This document shows, piece after piece, positions 22,601 through 34,400 of a stretch of 64,000 nt of DNA (within the stretch, counting starts at the first letter, position 1; each line of letters opens with the position of its first letter). The translations under genes were made by a program, and so were the position numbers. Below the pieces are notes generated by a model. It had not been told where the DNA came from. It saw nothing but the letters and a program-made list of their open reading frames with translations, and did no database searches. Source of the stretch: Icerya purchasi (lineage: Eukaryota; Arthropoda; Insecta; Hemiptera; Monophlebidae); assembly GCA_039619475.1 (NCBI GenBank), contig CM077115.1:444901292-444965291 (forward strand), written 5' to 3'.

Positions 22601-23220
22601 GTGCTTGTACACTCGGCAGCCGAATATTGTTCATCAGTCTGGTGCAATAGCTACCACGTTAAGAAAGTAGATGTAATGTTAAATGAAGCCCTCCGAATCA
22701 TATCAGGAACGATCAAGTCGACGGCACTTATGTGGCTACCAGTATTAACTAACATATCTCCAGCTGCAATCAGATGGGAGGTAGCTTTAATTAAGGATAA
22801 AAATAAATTTAAGATTTATCCCGAAATGCCAATCTCTGTAGTGATAAGGTCCGCACCGGTATCAAGACTTACATCCCGAAGATCACCTTGGACATCAGGC
22901 AAATTATTATCAGAAGGCTTGAAAGATTTCAGTAAATGGAAAATGATATGGGAAAAGAACCTAGAATATACAAAAAATTCCCATTTAGTAGTCGACCCAA
23001 GGAAAGAAGTTGCAGAAATGGATTTATCTAGAAAAGAGTAGGCCAGCGGTGTGACAACCCAGTGACGATCAAACATCTCCTGTTCGATTGTAACGCCTAC
23101 CAGCCAGACAGAGTCCGAGCTGGACTCAATAATATTCATCCAGGTTTGACAATGAACGACAATATGTGTAAAGAAGTAATCGATTTTTTAAAAAACGTTT
23201 CACTTTATAAATTGATTTAA
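22601..23220 (+). pseudogene. Jockey-like C-terminal region
   Basis: The frame at 22601-23041 reads LVHSAAEYCSSVWCNS, MLNEALRIISGTIKSTALMW and NISPAAIRWEVALIKDK, the thumb and C-terminal region typical of non-LTR polymerases. A shifted piece at 23041-23220 contains CDNPVTIKHLLFDCNAYQP, a Cys/His knuckle-like end, and VIDFLKNVSLYKLI before the stop. Confidence 0.6.
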
Positions 23221-23446
23221 ATTTTCATGTTCAACTACGCTTGTCACACATCGCGTGACCCTTTTGTTTTGTTTTCTTTTCCTTTTCCTTTTATTTTTCT
23301 TTTCTTTTCTTTTCTTTGCTTGTTAAGTAATACTGAAATAATTTTTGTAAACGTAAACGATGTATTATACGTAATCTTTAAGAACCGAATGTAAATTTCG
23401 TGGTCGTTGAAGGCCAAGATGTCATATAGCGACCATAAATAAATAA
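23221..23446 (+). other. 3' UTR of the Jockey-like element
   Basis: Contains a CT-rich run (TTTTCTTTTCCTTTTCCTTT at about 23274) and ends in (ATAA)n, the usual kind of non-LTR tail. Confidence 0.5.
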
Positions 23447-23689
23447 GTAGAAAACTCTTAACAAAATTAGGACCGAACAGAGAAGAATCGGTTATTTAGT
23501 GCAAAAATGGGGTATGATGACGACAGCTGCATGTCAGTGCGGAAATTCCAAACAGACAATGCAACATATACTGGATGACTGTAATGAATTTGCACTCTCA
23601 CATTTAACGTTGGAGGATATAAATGAACTAAAAGACGGAGCTATAGACTAGTTAACAAAACTGAAACTAGAATTATAATTAAGAATTTG
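23447..23689 (+). pseudogene. C-terminus of a second non-LTR polymerase
   Basis: The + frame reads TLNKIRTEQRRIGYLVQKWG, then AACQCGNSKQTMQHILDDC (a Cys-His C-terminal knuckle) and INELKDGAID-stop-LTKLKLEL. This is the usual end of Jockey-type polymerases. One in-frame TAG sits where a tryptophan is common. Only the end of this second element is present, directly after the tail of the first. Confidence 0.65.
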
Positions 23690-23863
23690 TATTATTATTT
23701 ACCACATTTCTTATATATCCGACGATTATACGATAAGAAGAAAAAGATAAAAGAAACAAAAACGCTCGCATTAAATTAAAATAATTATTTATTGATTCAA
23801 AGTTATTACTTATAATAAATGCTCCTGGGAGCTAAGTTACAATTCAATCCAAATAATTCCATT

Positions 23864-24660
23864 TCAATCAAATATACACTTTTCTCGCCTTCTTTCGGCA
23901 AACTTATTTATTAAATCATCCTTAGATGAAGACGATTTCAGCTTTTCTAGATTTCCTGTCTCTATGGGCAATAAAGACAAGTCTGAAAGCCATTCTTGTC
24001 CCATTGATGTCCTAAGATAATTTTTTATCAGTTTTAATTTTGAGAATCTTCTTTCAGCTGCAGCAGTTGTAACCGAAAGGGTCAAAAATAGACAGCATGC
24101 CATTATTACCTCCAGAAAACTGGACGCAAGGTTATTGAATTTTATCAGTAATAATTCCGCGAGTTCTTTAATGGAGTGAATTTTCTGAATTTTAGATTTT
24201 AAGCAGGTTTTCAAAGCAATTAATTGTGAACAATACAGAGTTCAACTGACATGTCTTTACTGTATTCGGCAGGCAGTTTTCCGGCATATTTTTTTATCAT
24301 TTCGTTTCAAAAATATAAGAGTTTCTGTAACACTTCGAAGGTATTACTCAGGTCACAGAGGTTCTAGAATCTTTGTTTAGTTCTCATAGAAATTAATATA
24401 TCTAAAGAGCATTAGTACACATTGACTTTAAAGTACGATTTCAGGTTTGAAATTATCTCATCTTCTGCTAGCTCATCAAAAAAAAACGGTTCGTTATCTT
24501 CCGTCTTTTATTTTTTAAAACATTAGCTACCCTTCACTCTTTCGCTAAATCTGTGGACTCGTTTAGTAAGGGATGGAACAAATTTTGATATCTTATTTCG
24601 TTCAGTCCATTTAAAAGATTACTGAGTAAAATACTAGCTTTCTGGAAGTCATACTACATT
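23864..24660 (-). pseudogene. hAT transposase C-terminal part
   Basis: The open frame 24214-23864 reads VTTAAAERRFSKLKLIKNYL and SMGQEWLSDLSLL, the dimerisation segment of hAT transposases of the ZMYM1-like type (usually TxAxAERSFSxLKxIKxxLR). Upstream, from about 24660 to 24220, decayed pieces continue in other frames (VHRFSERVKGS, DELAEDEIISNLKSYF). Stops and frameshifts make it inactive. It is the hAT element's own gene, pointing inward from the 24753 terminus. Confidence 0.75.
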
Positions 24661-24854
24661 TTTACGAATTTTTGCTCACACACGTTCAGGGCCCGTGTAC
24701 CCTGGGGGCCCCGTATCATTGATACGGCTGATACGGCGGTAGCTACGCCTCTGACTAACAAAACTGAAACTGTCATAACCAGTTATTAATATCAGTCATT
24801 GAAGTGCATTGCACAGTTAAATCTATAAGAGAGGCAAAGTTAGTGATGTTTAAG

Positions 24855-25080
24855 TTCAATTTATTATAATTTTTGTGGTAATCATATCAGTTATAGTATT
24901 ATTTTCAAAGTTTAACGTAAAATGAATGTAAAAATGATCGCTGCCATTTAATTCTCTACTAAATTTTCAATTTAATATAAGATCAAATGCGTTATTAGTT
25001 ACTAAAGTTAAGTCGATGATTGTGCTTACTTGCTTCTTCCTTTTAAATGTATAGTCATCTTTAATGTTTAATAATCGCAT
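24855..25080 (-). pseudogene. R1-like endonuclease remnant
   Basis: Minus-strand reading gives LLNIKDDYTFKRKKQ, STIIDLTLVTNNAFDLILN, a stop, then ELNGSDHFYIHFTLNF. This matches the STIDLT...SDH-F/YI end of R1-type endonucleases. Only about 70 residues remain. Confidence 0.5.
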
Positions 25081-25320
25081 GTCGAAAGCTCGTGATGACC
25101 ATCTACGATATGTGGTAAGCAAATACGGTCTGGGAGACAGAAACGAGAGAGGAGTGCTGCTTTTAGAATTCTGCATAGAAAATAAACTATATATTACCAA
25201 CTGGCGGTCAACACGAAATCAGATAGATTTTATCCTTATTAAATCTAGATGGAAGACGTTTGTAAGCAATGTTAAAACTAGACCCGGAATGGACTGTGGA
25301 AGGACAAAGAATCACATATA
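25064..25320 (+). pseudogene. RTE-type endonuclease fragment
   Basis: Reads VSKYGLGDRNERGVLLLEFC, NKLYITNWRSTRNQIDFILI and VSNVKTRPGMDCG. In RTE proteins these blocks belong to the endonuclease, but the TWTSPDG-type piece that normally sits between ITN and NQIDYI is deleted, and the SDH motif is lost after DCG. A short remnant. Confidence 0.6.
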
Positions 25321-25365
25321 ACAAATCGATGGGAACTCGGCACCAATAAACAATATCAGAATCGG

Positions 25366-26622
25366 GTGACAAATTCCCTGAAATCAATCACTACAGAAGA
25401 AATACAGAATTCATCAGCGAAGGAACTATGGAGTAATATGAAATCAAAAATAGAGAAAGCGGCAAAAGCCTGCAAATCAAAAAACAGAAGGACAAACAAG
25501 CCGTGGATATCACAACAAACGTGGACATTAATAAAAGAGCGGCAGCAGATAAAAACCAAAGGATTGAATAGCACTAGTAATTTATTTAGAAAATATCGAA
25601 ATATAGTTACAACAGAAATAAGGAATGCAAAACAGAAATTTTACCAAAATCAAATAGTGAAGGCAAATAATGATAGTAAAAAAGTGTGGAATGTAATTAA
25701 CAATATCGTTAATAAAAAAAACAAAACAACAATAGATGACTTCATTATAAAACATTTTGGGAATTCTGCTATAGTAGCTGATCAATTTAGTGACTACTTT
25801 ATGCGTTCAGTAGAACAACATAGACACAAATGTCACATTCGGTTATTGAATACGAACTCTGATAATTTCATCTTGTCTTCCTTTTATATTCCACCTGCTA
25901 ATAAATCCCAAATAGAAATAATAATTAACGATCTAAAAGTTTATAAGGCACCTGGATGGGATGAAATTAGGGTGCAAGATATTAAACATAACTCAAATAT
26001 CTTTATTCCTATTTTGACTAACATGGTCAACTATTCCATAAAGGAAGCTAACACTCCAGACGGACTTACCAAAGGTATTGTTAGACCGATATATAAAAAA
26101 GGAGTGAAAAATCAATTTGAAAATTACCGACCAATAACAATAACATCTGTAATAGCTAAAATCTTAGAACACTACATTGATAAACATTTAAGAAATTATG
26201 TGGAAAAAAACAACTTACTATATGAAAATCAACACGGTTTTAGAGAAAAAAGATCCACGATAACATTATTGAGAACGATTGTAAATAATATTAATACAGG
26301 ACTATCGATGGGGAATCAGTTTTTAATTACATTTATTGACCTATCCAAAGCGTTTGATTTAGTTGATCATGAATTATTGATCAAGGACCTAGAAAGTCTG
26401 GGCATTAAAAATAATCAACTTAAGTGGTTTCGAAATTATATAACAAATAGAAAAAACATGGTCAAAATTGCAGGGAATAAAAGTAATGAAAAAACTATTC
26501 AATATGGCATAGGTCAGGGTACCGTATTGGCTCCTATGCTTTTTCTCATTTATACTAACTCGTTATGCAAGCAATTAAAAATACCAAGGTATACGCTTTT
26601 GCTGATGATATTGCTTTATTAA
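25366..26622 (+). pseudogene. non-LTR RT ORF, apparently an RTE linker fused to a CR1/L2-like RT
   Basis: The 418-residue open frame starts with a linker (AKELWSNMKSKIEKAAKACK, NKPWISQQTWTLIKERQQIK) that looks like the RTE segment directly after the endonuclease found just upstream at 25064. From about residue 70 it reads as a CR1/L2-like protein: FRKYRNIVTTEIRNAKQKFY, KVYKAPGWDEIRVQDIK, KGIVRPIYKKG, NYRPITITSVIAKILE, HGFREKRSTITLLRT, FIDLSKAFDLVDHELL, GIGQGTVLAPMLFLIY. The catalytic FADD follows in another frame (26565 on). The join near 25575 is in frame. Either a chimera or an element whose linker happens to look RTE-like. Confidence 0.65.
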
Positions 26623-27467
26623 TTGAGCACAAAAATTTAGAGATTATGGAAAAATTATTACAAGAGGATGTAGATAATTTGAGTAAATGGGCACATGATA
26701 GGAAGTTATGTATAAATATAAACAAATCAAAAGTATTACACGTTCGGAATAATTCTAAACAACACACGCGACCCGCGAATTGTCCTTCATAATAACGATT
26801 GCCTTCATGAGCTTCATAAAAATATCAGTACACATCTATGTTTCTGTCCACCATTAGAGAACGTTCATGACATTAAATATCTAGGTATATATGTATATTG
26901 ATAAATCCTTGAACTGGAAAAAACACATTCAAAGTTTAAACTCGAAATTAAGACAGACAATTCCAGCTTTATATAAAATAAAGCAGGTACTATCATATCG
27001 AACTCTACGTATATACTATAATTCAATAATAATGTCTAGAATATTATATGGAATTCAAATATATTATGTGAGGGGCTAAGAAAACAGAAATAAATAAAAT
27101 AAGTAAAATACAGAAGAGGTGTTTGAAACTTATACTACCCTACTGGAAGAAAAACGACTCTGGATCAACATGGTGGAAGGAAAATGATGAAATGTCTCCC
27201 AAGATGTACTATTTCTATTATAGATTACTAGAATTTAATGTCAATAATATAAAATTACCATCCAGGGAAAAAATTCGGTTAACAAGAAACCAAAGTAATA
27301 CATATTACATCTATCCCCGGGGGGTAAATTTACGAATTGACAACACCGATGACTCAGTGCTAATCAAATTAATAAGTACAATCCCTAATCATATACTAGA
27401 GGAAAAAAAAATTGGTGCGTGGAAAAAAGAGGTGCAAAAATGGTTGAAGGAATGGTGCAAAGACTGA
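26565..27467 (+). pseudogene. CR1/L2-like RT catalytic and C-terminal region
   Basis: Pieces in three frames: YAFADDIALLIEHKNLEIME (26565-26792), YIDKSLNWKKHIQSLNSKLR and YRTLRIYYNSIIMSRILYG (26891-27079), and ISKIQKRCLKLILPYW with a C-terminus ending KKEVQKWLKEWCKD (to 27467). These continue the 25366 ORF. At least two frameshifts and a stop after YYVRG make it dead. Confidence 0.65.
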
Positions 27468-27876
27468 AGATCCAAGTCTCGTCCTTTATCTCATTACTAT
27501 TGGGTGGTTTTTTTCTGTTTACGGTTTTGTTAGTTTTTGACTTTGTCGTGTCCTTCCTGGATTTTAGGCTCTCACTGATCATGCTTTATTTCGATTATAA
27601 ATATTAAGCTGTCTGCATATATTGGTATTCAGATGCGTATTACGCGGCATTTTTTTTATTTTTTTGGAATACATATATATGCTATTACTTTAATATAAAT
27701 AATTCTAAGTCTGTTATTATTGTTAGTTTCGAAATAATTTAAGTTAGTTTTAATTTATTGTACTATATACCTATTATAATAAACGTTGATAAGAGTGTTG
27801 GGCACTCACACAACGGGCATATTTGCCCTGTGAGACCCACAACTTATTCTATAAAAAAAAAAAAAAAAAAAAAAAA
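27468..27876 (+). other. 3' UTR and poly-A of the CR1/L2-like element
   Basis: Ends with GTTGGGCACTCACACAACGG, then TGCCCTGTGAGACCCACAAC and a run of about 23 A. The element at 43211 ends with a similar GTTGGGAACCCACAGACGGG ... GGACCCGCAAATTATT block, so the two belong to related families. Confidence 0.65.
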
Positions 27877-27904
27877 TGCTGAAAAATGAAAAACATTAAC
27901 GGTA

Positions 27905-28384
27905 GAAATAAAAAGCGCCTTAAAGAAAGATAAAAACAAATACATCACATGGATATGTGGTGAGATAGAAGATCATAAAAACCAAAATAATCAAGAAGAC
28001 TTATTCCGAAAGGTGAGAATGATAACGGGAAAATTTAAACTACGTTACTTTCCAATTAAAGATGAAACAGGAAATCTTCTTACTGAAACAAGCAAAATAT
28101 TAAATAGATGGAGACAATACTGCGATAAGCTCATGCACAGTGATGAGGATGGGAATGTTCAGGAACACGAACCTATTAACCAATTAAATGAACCGCCGAT
28201 TTTGAGAAGTGGGGTTACAACGGCCATACAGAAACTCTCCAATAACAAGTCAGGAGGAACTGACGGCTTAATAGCAGAAATGATAAAAGCTACGGGGATC
28301 CAGGAGCTGATATACTGCACCAAGTCTGTGAAAAAATATGGAACACACAGAAATGGCCACCCGAATGGAGAGCATCCCCGTTGA
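27905..28384 (+). pseudogene. RTE reverse transcriptase fragment
   Basis: Reads DLFRKVRMITGKFKLRYFPI, DETGNLLTETSKILNRWRQY, AIQKLSNNKSGGTDGLIAEM; a second frame then gives QVCEKIWNTQKWPPEW. This is the region from the pre-RT linker to RT motif 2 in RTE. Both ends are missing and a frameshift lies near 28310. Confidence 0.65.
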
Positions 28385-28813
28385 AGTAATTTCTTCCTTC
28401 TGATCTTTACATGCTCCTCAATTATATGTGACACCGATAGAACATTTGTTGTCAAAATCAATGATTCTTTCCGGGAAAAAAGCATAAAGTTTTATCATCA
28501 GTACCGCAAGTAGTCTATTGGGATGACCCCCATTGTACTCTTCCGATCTACCTAGTTTGTAATAGTAGCAACATACGCTGATTACATAGCCATTTTTAGC
28601 GTTAAATAAGGATGCCACACATACACCCCAATAATTCCGTTCAGAAGAATCATTTACCGAATAGTCAGGTAAGCAAAACTATGGAGAATAGTTTTTAATA
28701 CGGATAAGTGCCGGCACATTACATTCACAAACCGAACAACTGAATACCCAACAATAAACATTAATAACAAAGAGTAATTCCACAAGTTCATCTCGTTGAA
28801 TTCTACCTTTAAA
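28385..28813. other. unassigned sequence
   Basis: No recognised gene. Short minus-strand frames (28618-28418) have no identifiable domain. Confidence 0.35.
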
Positions 28814-29713
28814 TTATTTACTAATTCTTCCACTTCTCTTTTTTCTAGAAAACCCTGTCAGTGATAAGCATTTACCTTTTAACAAGTTTTCATTCAAATA
28901 GATTTCACGTGTACTAACATTCTTCATGTTCTCGTCTCTATCTACCCATAGTGCATCACAAATCATGCAGTGATCTGAAATTTTTGTCTTTATAATACCC
29001 GCCATTAAATTCTCTGTTGCATGTCTAATGAAGATGTTATCTATACAAGATTTGGTAATACGACCTGCTCTTACCTCTTCTCTAGTTGTTCCTTTAATTA
29101 GCCGAATTCCACCGTGTCTTGATAAGATGTTCAGAAATTGATCATTTATTTTACTCCTTGACACAGTGTTAATATTGAAATCTCCGCAGATAATAAATTT
29201 TGTATTCCGATCTAATATTTTCAGGCTCTCTTCGAGTTCCTGTAGAAAGTGACCAACGTTGTTACTCGGTGACCTATAAATTGCCATTAAGTAAATTTTT
29301 TGATTTTTTGTTAGGCTTATTTCTACAGTAATGCTATCAGCAGCGGAATTGCCCGCGTGAACCACCTTGAAGCTGAAAGCCTTTGACGCCAATATCATTA
29401 TTCCCCCATTACGGTTAGGTGGTTTCTCAATTACACATTTCTCATAACCCTCTATGTTATAATATTCAGCCTCGTGATCTTTGATGTTTATTTCGGTAAG
29501 AACTATTACGCTAACATCCTGTTTATGAATTTGTATTAATAACTCATCCCAATTGCATCTAATGCTTCGAATGTTTAAATGGATTATTTTAATAATATTC
29601 TTACTATTTTCATCTTTCCCGTTAAAATTTCTACTTATGTCTGCGTGCCATTTTTTTATGTTTTCGTATTCGTTACACTCAATTTTGTGACAGAACTGTA
29701 ATAGAGATGTCAT
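28814..29713 (-). CDS. CR1/L2-like APE endonuclease
   Basis: An uninterrupted 299-residue frame. It reads IIKIIHLNIRSIRCNWDELL (APE start), VIVLTEINIKDHE (the E motif), GGIMILASK, LMAIYRSPSNNVGHFLQELE, FIICGDFNIN (the GDFN motif), ITKSCIDNIFI and KTKISDHCMI (the SDH motif). These are all endonuclease landmarks in CR1/L2 order. It ends with a basic tail and stop, with no RT attached, so ORF2 is truncated. A second, much shorter relative lies at 60996-60658. Confidence 0.75.
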   Translation of the reverse strand: MTSLLQFCHKIECNEYENIKKWHADISRNFNGKDENSKNIIKIIHLNIRSIRCNWDELLIQIHKQDVSVIVLTEINIKDHEAEYYNIEGYEKCVIEKPPNRNGGIMILASKAFSFKVVHAGNSAADSITVEISLTKNQKIYLMAIYRSPSNNVGHFLQELEESLKILDRNTKFIICGDFNINTVSRSKINDQFLNILSRHGGIRLIKGTTREEVRAGRITKSCIDNIFIRHATENLMAGIIKTKISDHCMICDALWVDRDENMKNVSTREIYLNENLLKGKCLSLTGFSRKKRSGRISK

Positions 29714-30600
29714 TTGGTTGCATAATCATTTTCCTATTTAACTTAAATTCAACTTTTCGAACAAGAATAGATTTAAAACTGCCAAGCTTGGATTTATATG
29801 TGGATTAAATTCACAATTATGCCTCCATTCGCATCGCACTTATCAAACTAATAATTTGATTATAATTATATACATATACTTAATAAATTTCCCTACACCT
29901 ATGGTAAGTACATAATAGACATATATTCAAGTATACACACACGCCTACACATCACCCCGTATGCCCACATCCATAACATAACACCTCCGCGCGCCAAAAC
30001 CTAAAACTAAACAGTACGGAACGGAAATGAAACATAAAAATTAATAATAAAATATATATATCGTCACACACGAATTTCGCACATACCTCGCACATTACCT
30101 GCCTTTGACGCACATAAAAAAAAAAGTCTACGCAGACGGTATTGCGGCACATAATAGCATCGCCATGCGCCAACCTCACATACCCCTTCGTACCGCACTG
30201 CCTACTCTCATAAACTTGATCTATCAACCTACATATGCACGACATGACTGATATCTTGCAATACAACATCATTTCCTTCTTATCACATAATGCTGTCTCA
30301 ATATCTCCTCCCCTCTTACCTTTTCTCGTATCTCTATACTGAACCTGGTGCTTAAACCTACATCCCGACAAATAAACCCTTGTCCACCGCGTTCTCTTAG
30401 TAAACTCTAATTTATTTAACGCTGGCACTTACGTTTCCATCCATGCTATAAACTTTATCATGTTTCCTCTCACTGCCCTACCGCTTGCGTATCTCACGTA
30501 CCCGAACACACATTTATACAGAGCCACACACATACCAACAATTAGTAATTAATTCATTCTGGCGACTTAAATAAACGAAAATCGACACGAGAAACTACAA
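29714..30600 (-). other. spacer between ORF1 and endonuclease of the CR1/L2-like element
   Basis: It lies between the ORF1 stop (30603-30601) and the ORF2 start. A 158-residue frame at 30428-29952 has no domain I recognise. The spacer is unusually long for this kind of element, so part may be decayed ORF2 leader or foreign sequence. Confidence 0.4.
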
Positions 30601-30769
30601 TTACAATAATTTGTTCACATCTTCTTCGTTCCGAATACGTAGTATGCGATCCTCTTCATTTTTCCTTGCAAAAATCTTTTCTCGTTTCGTCCAAACAAAT
30701 CTATAATTAAGCGCTCTGGCCTTTTCTTTCGTCTGCCATAATAAATGTTTATAGTATCTAGTGAGATTT
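30601..30769 (-). pseudogene. ORF1 C-terminal (FP25K-like) part of the CR1/L2-like element
   Basis: Minus strand from 30769 reads NLTRYYKHLLWQTKEKARAL, YRFVWTKREKIFARKNEEDR and a terminal NEEDVNKLL. The pattern matches the C-terminal domain shared by baculovirus FP25K-like and CR1/L2 ORF1 proteins. Its N-terminal half is at 40653-39986. Confidence 0.7.
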
Positions 30770-31000
30770 AGGTTATTTAAAGTGTACGGATCGGTCTTTT
30801 GTTCTTGTGTTTAATCTCTTATCGTGTTCGACAGCTGATAAGGATAAAAAAAATAAACAACTGAGATAAAATAAATAAATAAAAATAAATGAGACGAGTT
30901 AACTGTACGAAATAAAATGAATATTACAAATCAAAACTGAAACAATAATTGAAATAGAAAGATAAACTCTTCTTTTCGACCTATCTCACTTGCTCCCTGT
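30770..31000 (+). other. 5' part of the RNase H-bearing element
   Basis: Mostly unassigned AT-rich sequence. From about 30968 it codes for the RT motif SSFRPISLAPCL up to the TTAA junction. Confidence 0.5.
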
Positions 31001-31022
31001 TTAAGGGGGTACATACGTCCAG

Positions 31023-31264
31023 CAGCGCCAAAAATGTGCTAAAAGAAAAACTGTTTTTAGAAGGGATAGCAATCGAAATTAATAAAACTAACTGTTACAG
31101 ATTGTTTATTAGCGTTTAAACTTTATAAAAAAATTTATTTCATTTTTTTTTCTCAAAAATAACAACATAAAAAATGACGTTTCCCGAAGCACTATGAAAA
31201 AAAGTTGCTCCACGGTCTGCATCATTTCTCTTTGAAATGTTGATGGATCTGTAAAACGTAAAAA
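31023..31264. other. subterminal sequence of the TTAA transposon
   Basis: No ORF of note. AT-rich. Confidence 0.4.
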
Positions 31265-31400
31265 AAATCTTGTATATATGTATATGTATATGTATATATA
31301 TATTTATTTAAAGACGCTCGACTTCTAGGTCATTTGCGTCTACCGTACATTACAATTTATAGATAATAATTACAAATAATTCTGCCATACGTAAACTAAA

Positions 31401-34400
31401 TCATATCTTCCGAAATAGGTTGACAGCTTTTAGGAATCTAAAAGTATTTTGGACTGCAGCTTCATCATTTCCAAGCGCCTCTTTGACAGTAATTCTTCTT
31501 GTACATGCGGATGAAAAAGCTTCCTCGCGCTCCTTTTGGAGTTTTGGACATACGGAGATGACATGTTCGATGGACAGACTTTGAGTGTTACAAAGTGCAC
31601 ATGATGGTGGAGGTTCATTTTGTAGCAAGGATCCGTGTGTTAGTTTTGTGTGGCCGATGCGGATTCTGCTTAACACAATCTCTTCTCGCCTGTTTGCCCG
31701 GTGTGATGTTTCCCAATGTTCCAGTTCAACTTTTATTTGCCGTAACTTGTTATTCAATTGCCTATCCCATATGTTTTGGACATTATCCTTGATTGCGACC
31801 GTTATCTGTTTTTTTGCCTTTAGTAAGTCTTTTTCATGTGTTGTTACGGACCGGAATGTATTATCCCAGGGCGGATTTATAGGTTCGGATGGAGTGGCAG
31901 TAAGTCGATTGATATGTAGGTAACTGAGGTAGTCAGTACACCTAACTCCGAACGGTTTGTTTCTGTCGCGATAGATCTTAAGTAGATTCGGATGGAACGT
32001 TTTGTAGTAATTTATATGGCTCCTATTGCCGCTGATTTTCACATAATATTTCAGTGCCAATAACATTCGACGGTGTTTTAGTGACATCATGTTTGTTTCT
32101 ATGTGCAAACTAATAATTGGACTCGTGTAAAACGCCCCGCTGCTTATTCTGAGTGCGTTATTCTGAATTGTATTCAGCTTCTTAAGCGTACTTTCCGCTG
32201 CTGTGGTGTATGCTATCGCACCGTAGTCCATTATTGATCTGACATGAGTTCCGTATAAACGTAAGAGCAAGCTTCTGTCCGATCCCCACGACTTGCCTTG
32301 TAGCATTTTTAACAGATTAAGAGCTTTCGTACACCTCCGTTTCGTATCTTCTATGTGTGGCTTCCAGCTTAATTTGTTATCGAATATGAGTCCCAAAAAA
32401 GTCGTTTTGATTTTATTAGATATGAATGTGTCTTTCAGTTTTAGTTTAATATCGCGTACTGGAGCTATCCTGGTAAAATTTATTACACAGGTTTTTCCGC
32501 TGGAAAAGTTTATGTTTTTAGTAATTCCCCACTTTTCAATTGCCGTTATGATATTCTGTAATTTTCCTTCTATTTGTGTGATGTTATTTCCTCGCATGTA
32601 AATCGCTAGATCATCTGCAAATATTGAGTAGTTAACTGGGTATTTGATTAGATGTTGTATATCGCTTAGGGCTAGTATGAATAGCAGAGGGCTCAATACT
32701 GATCCTTGCGGTACCCCTAATTTTTGATTTTTTTCTGTTGATAGTGAACTCCCTATTCGAACTTTAAATTTTCTGTTTTGAAGAAATGCCATGACAAATT
32801 TCGGTAAATTTCCTCTGAATCCCATCTCATGTAACGTGTTTATAACTGACTCTTTTGATATAAGATCAAAAGCTTTCTCCATGTCGAAAAACACACATAC
32901 AGTATATTGCCGCATAGTAAAACTGTCTAGAATTTCTTGTTAAAATCTTAATATATTATCGATAGTCGACCGACCTTTCCGGAAACCACTTTGATGGTTA
33001 TCTAACAAGTTTTTGTTTTCTGCGGCCCACACTATCCGTTTTGTAATAATCTTTTCTAATATTTTGCACAATGAACACGTTAACGATATTGGCCGGTAGC
33101 TGTTGGCTTGATTTTTATTTTTGTCGGGCTTCAAGATCGGTACAACGATGGCCTCTTTCCATAATGTAGGAATTTTGTGTAATTTCCAAATTTGATTGTA
33201 TAAATGTAGTATGCATTTGATATTCTCTTCTGTCAGATTTTTTATCATTTCCGGGTGAATGTTATCAGGGGCCGTTGCCGATTTTTTTAGTTCTTTTACC
33301 GCATTGGTTAGTTCATGTAGAGTAATATCTTTATTGTATTCCTCTTCATTTAGCGAGTCGAAATCTGGATAGTTTCTATTAGTCGGCATAGTTAGAGGTT
33401 CACTTTCAATAGATATATCGTGATAGTGTTTAGCTATGATCTCTGCTATGTGCTTGCTCTCGTACTGTAATTTTCCGTCCGAGTCAGTTACCGCAGTGAT
33501 GATGTTATCTCTATTTTTATTCATAATTTTTCTTATTTGTTTCCATACTGTTGCTACAGCAGTTTTTGAATTTATGTTTGAAATGAAGTCCTGCCAACAC
33601 TTCTTCTTGCTTTGTTTAATTATTCTTCTTGCTATAGCTCTAGCCTTTTTGAATTTCAAAAGATTGTCATTAGTTGGATGACACTTATATGTATTAAGGA
33701 TTCTATTTTTGTTTTTAATAACTGTTCTGCACTCGTGGTTCCACCAGGGTACTCTTTTCTTCATAGGGCGAGGGTTCGTTTTCGGAATATGTGTATTAGC
33801 CGATTGTAGAATTCTTTTTGAGATTTCTTTATTTATTATCTCAGGATCCGTCATATTCAGTACTTGTTTAAGGTCTACTGAGTTTCTGAAGCTTTCCCAG
33901 TCTGTTTTATCCGTAATCCAGTTTACATGTCTTTCTCTATATTGTTGGTGATCTGCCAATAAATTTATAATCTGCGGAAAGTGATCACTGTTATATAATT
34001 TCCTACACGATCGCCAGTGTAGTATATGACTGATGGTTGAGCTACAGATGGCCAGATCTATGGCTGATGTAGAATCATTGTAGATATTAAATCTAGTTGG
34101 ATGCCCTGTGTTCATCATACTGATTGTAGGATCATCTAAAAATTTTTCTAGTATCTGTCCTCTGATATCAGTGTACTCAGAGCCCCATATGATGTTATGG
34201 CTATTGAAGTCACCTGTTAAAATGTATGGCCGCGGAAGTTGATCCGTTAATGATTTTAGCTCTTTTAACGACACTTGATCTTCGCTATGTAAATATATTG
34301 TACATATTACAATTGGGGTATTCAGGAATAACTTTACCGCTGTGGCTTGGAACACTGAGTGAATCAGTATGTCTTCTTTTTTGATACTGTTGTGCGTAGC

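Larger units (their letters stand above)
18190..23446 (+). mobile_element. Jockey-like non-LTR retrotransposon, split by a Penelope-like element
   Basis: It encodes an APE endonuclease, RT and C-terminal region on the + strand, and ends in ATAAATAAATAAG at about 23446. The coding sequence is cut at 18564 by the 18565-20599 insertion and resumes at 20614. Across the junction the codons join as KVDNLMI-VKIYKP, restoring an uninterrupted reading frame. The exact 5' end near 18190 is uncertain. Confidence 0.75.
17948..24753 (-). mobile_element. hAT-type DNA transposon interrupted by retroelements
   Basis: The left end CAGTGGCGTAGCT (17948-17960) and the right end AGCTACGCCTCTG (24741-24753) are 13 bp inverted repeats with one mismatch. 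They are flanked by ACTAACAT (17940-17947) and ACTAACAA (24754-24761), a 7/8 match to an 8 bp target duplication as hAT elements make. Transposase remnants read on the minus strand at about 24660-23864. The rest of the interval is inserted retroelement sequence. Original hAT sequence is about 17948-18190 and about 23700-24753. Confidence 0.8.

Noticed and set aside
22816..23139. 107-residue minus-strand ORF
   Set aside because: Antisense shadow of the Jockey-like C-terminal region.
23645..24775. Similarity between AACAAAACTGAAACT at 23655 and 24758
   Set aside because: Only about 15-20 bases match and flanks diverge; could be chance or microhomology next to the hAT target site.
29952..30428. 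158-residue ORF between ORF1 and the endonuclease
   Set aside because: Odd composition and no recognised domain; kept only as spacer.
33436..33951. Several + strand ORFs of 65-81 residues
   Set aside because: Antisense shadows of the I-like ORF2.
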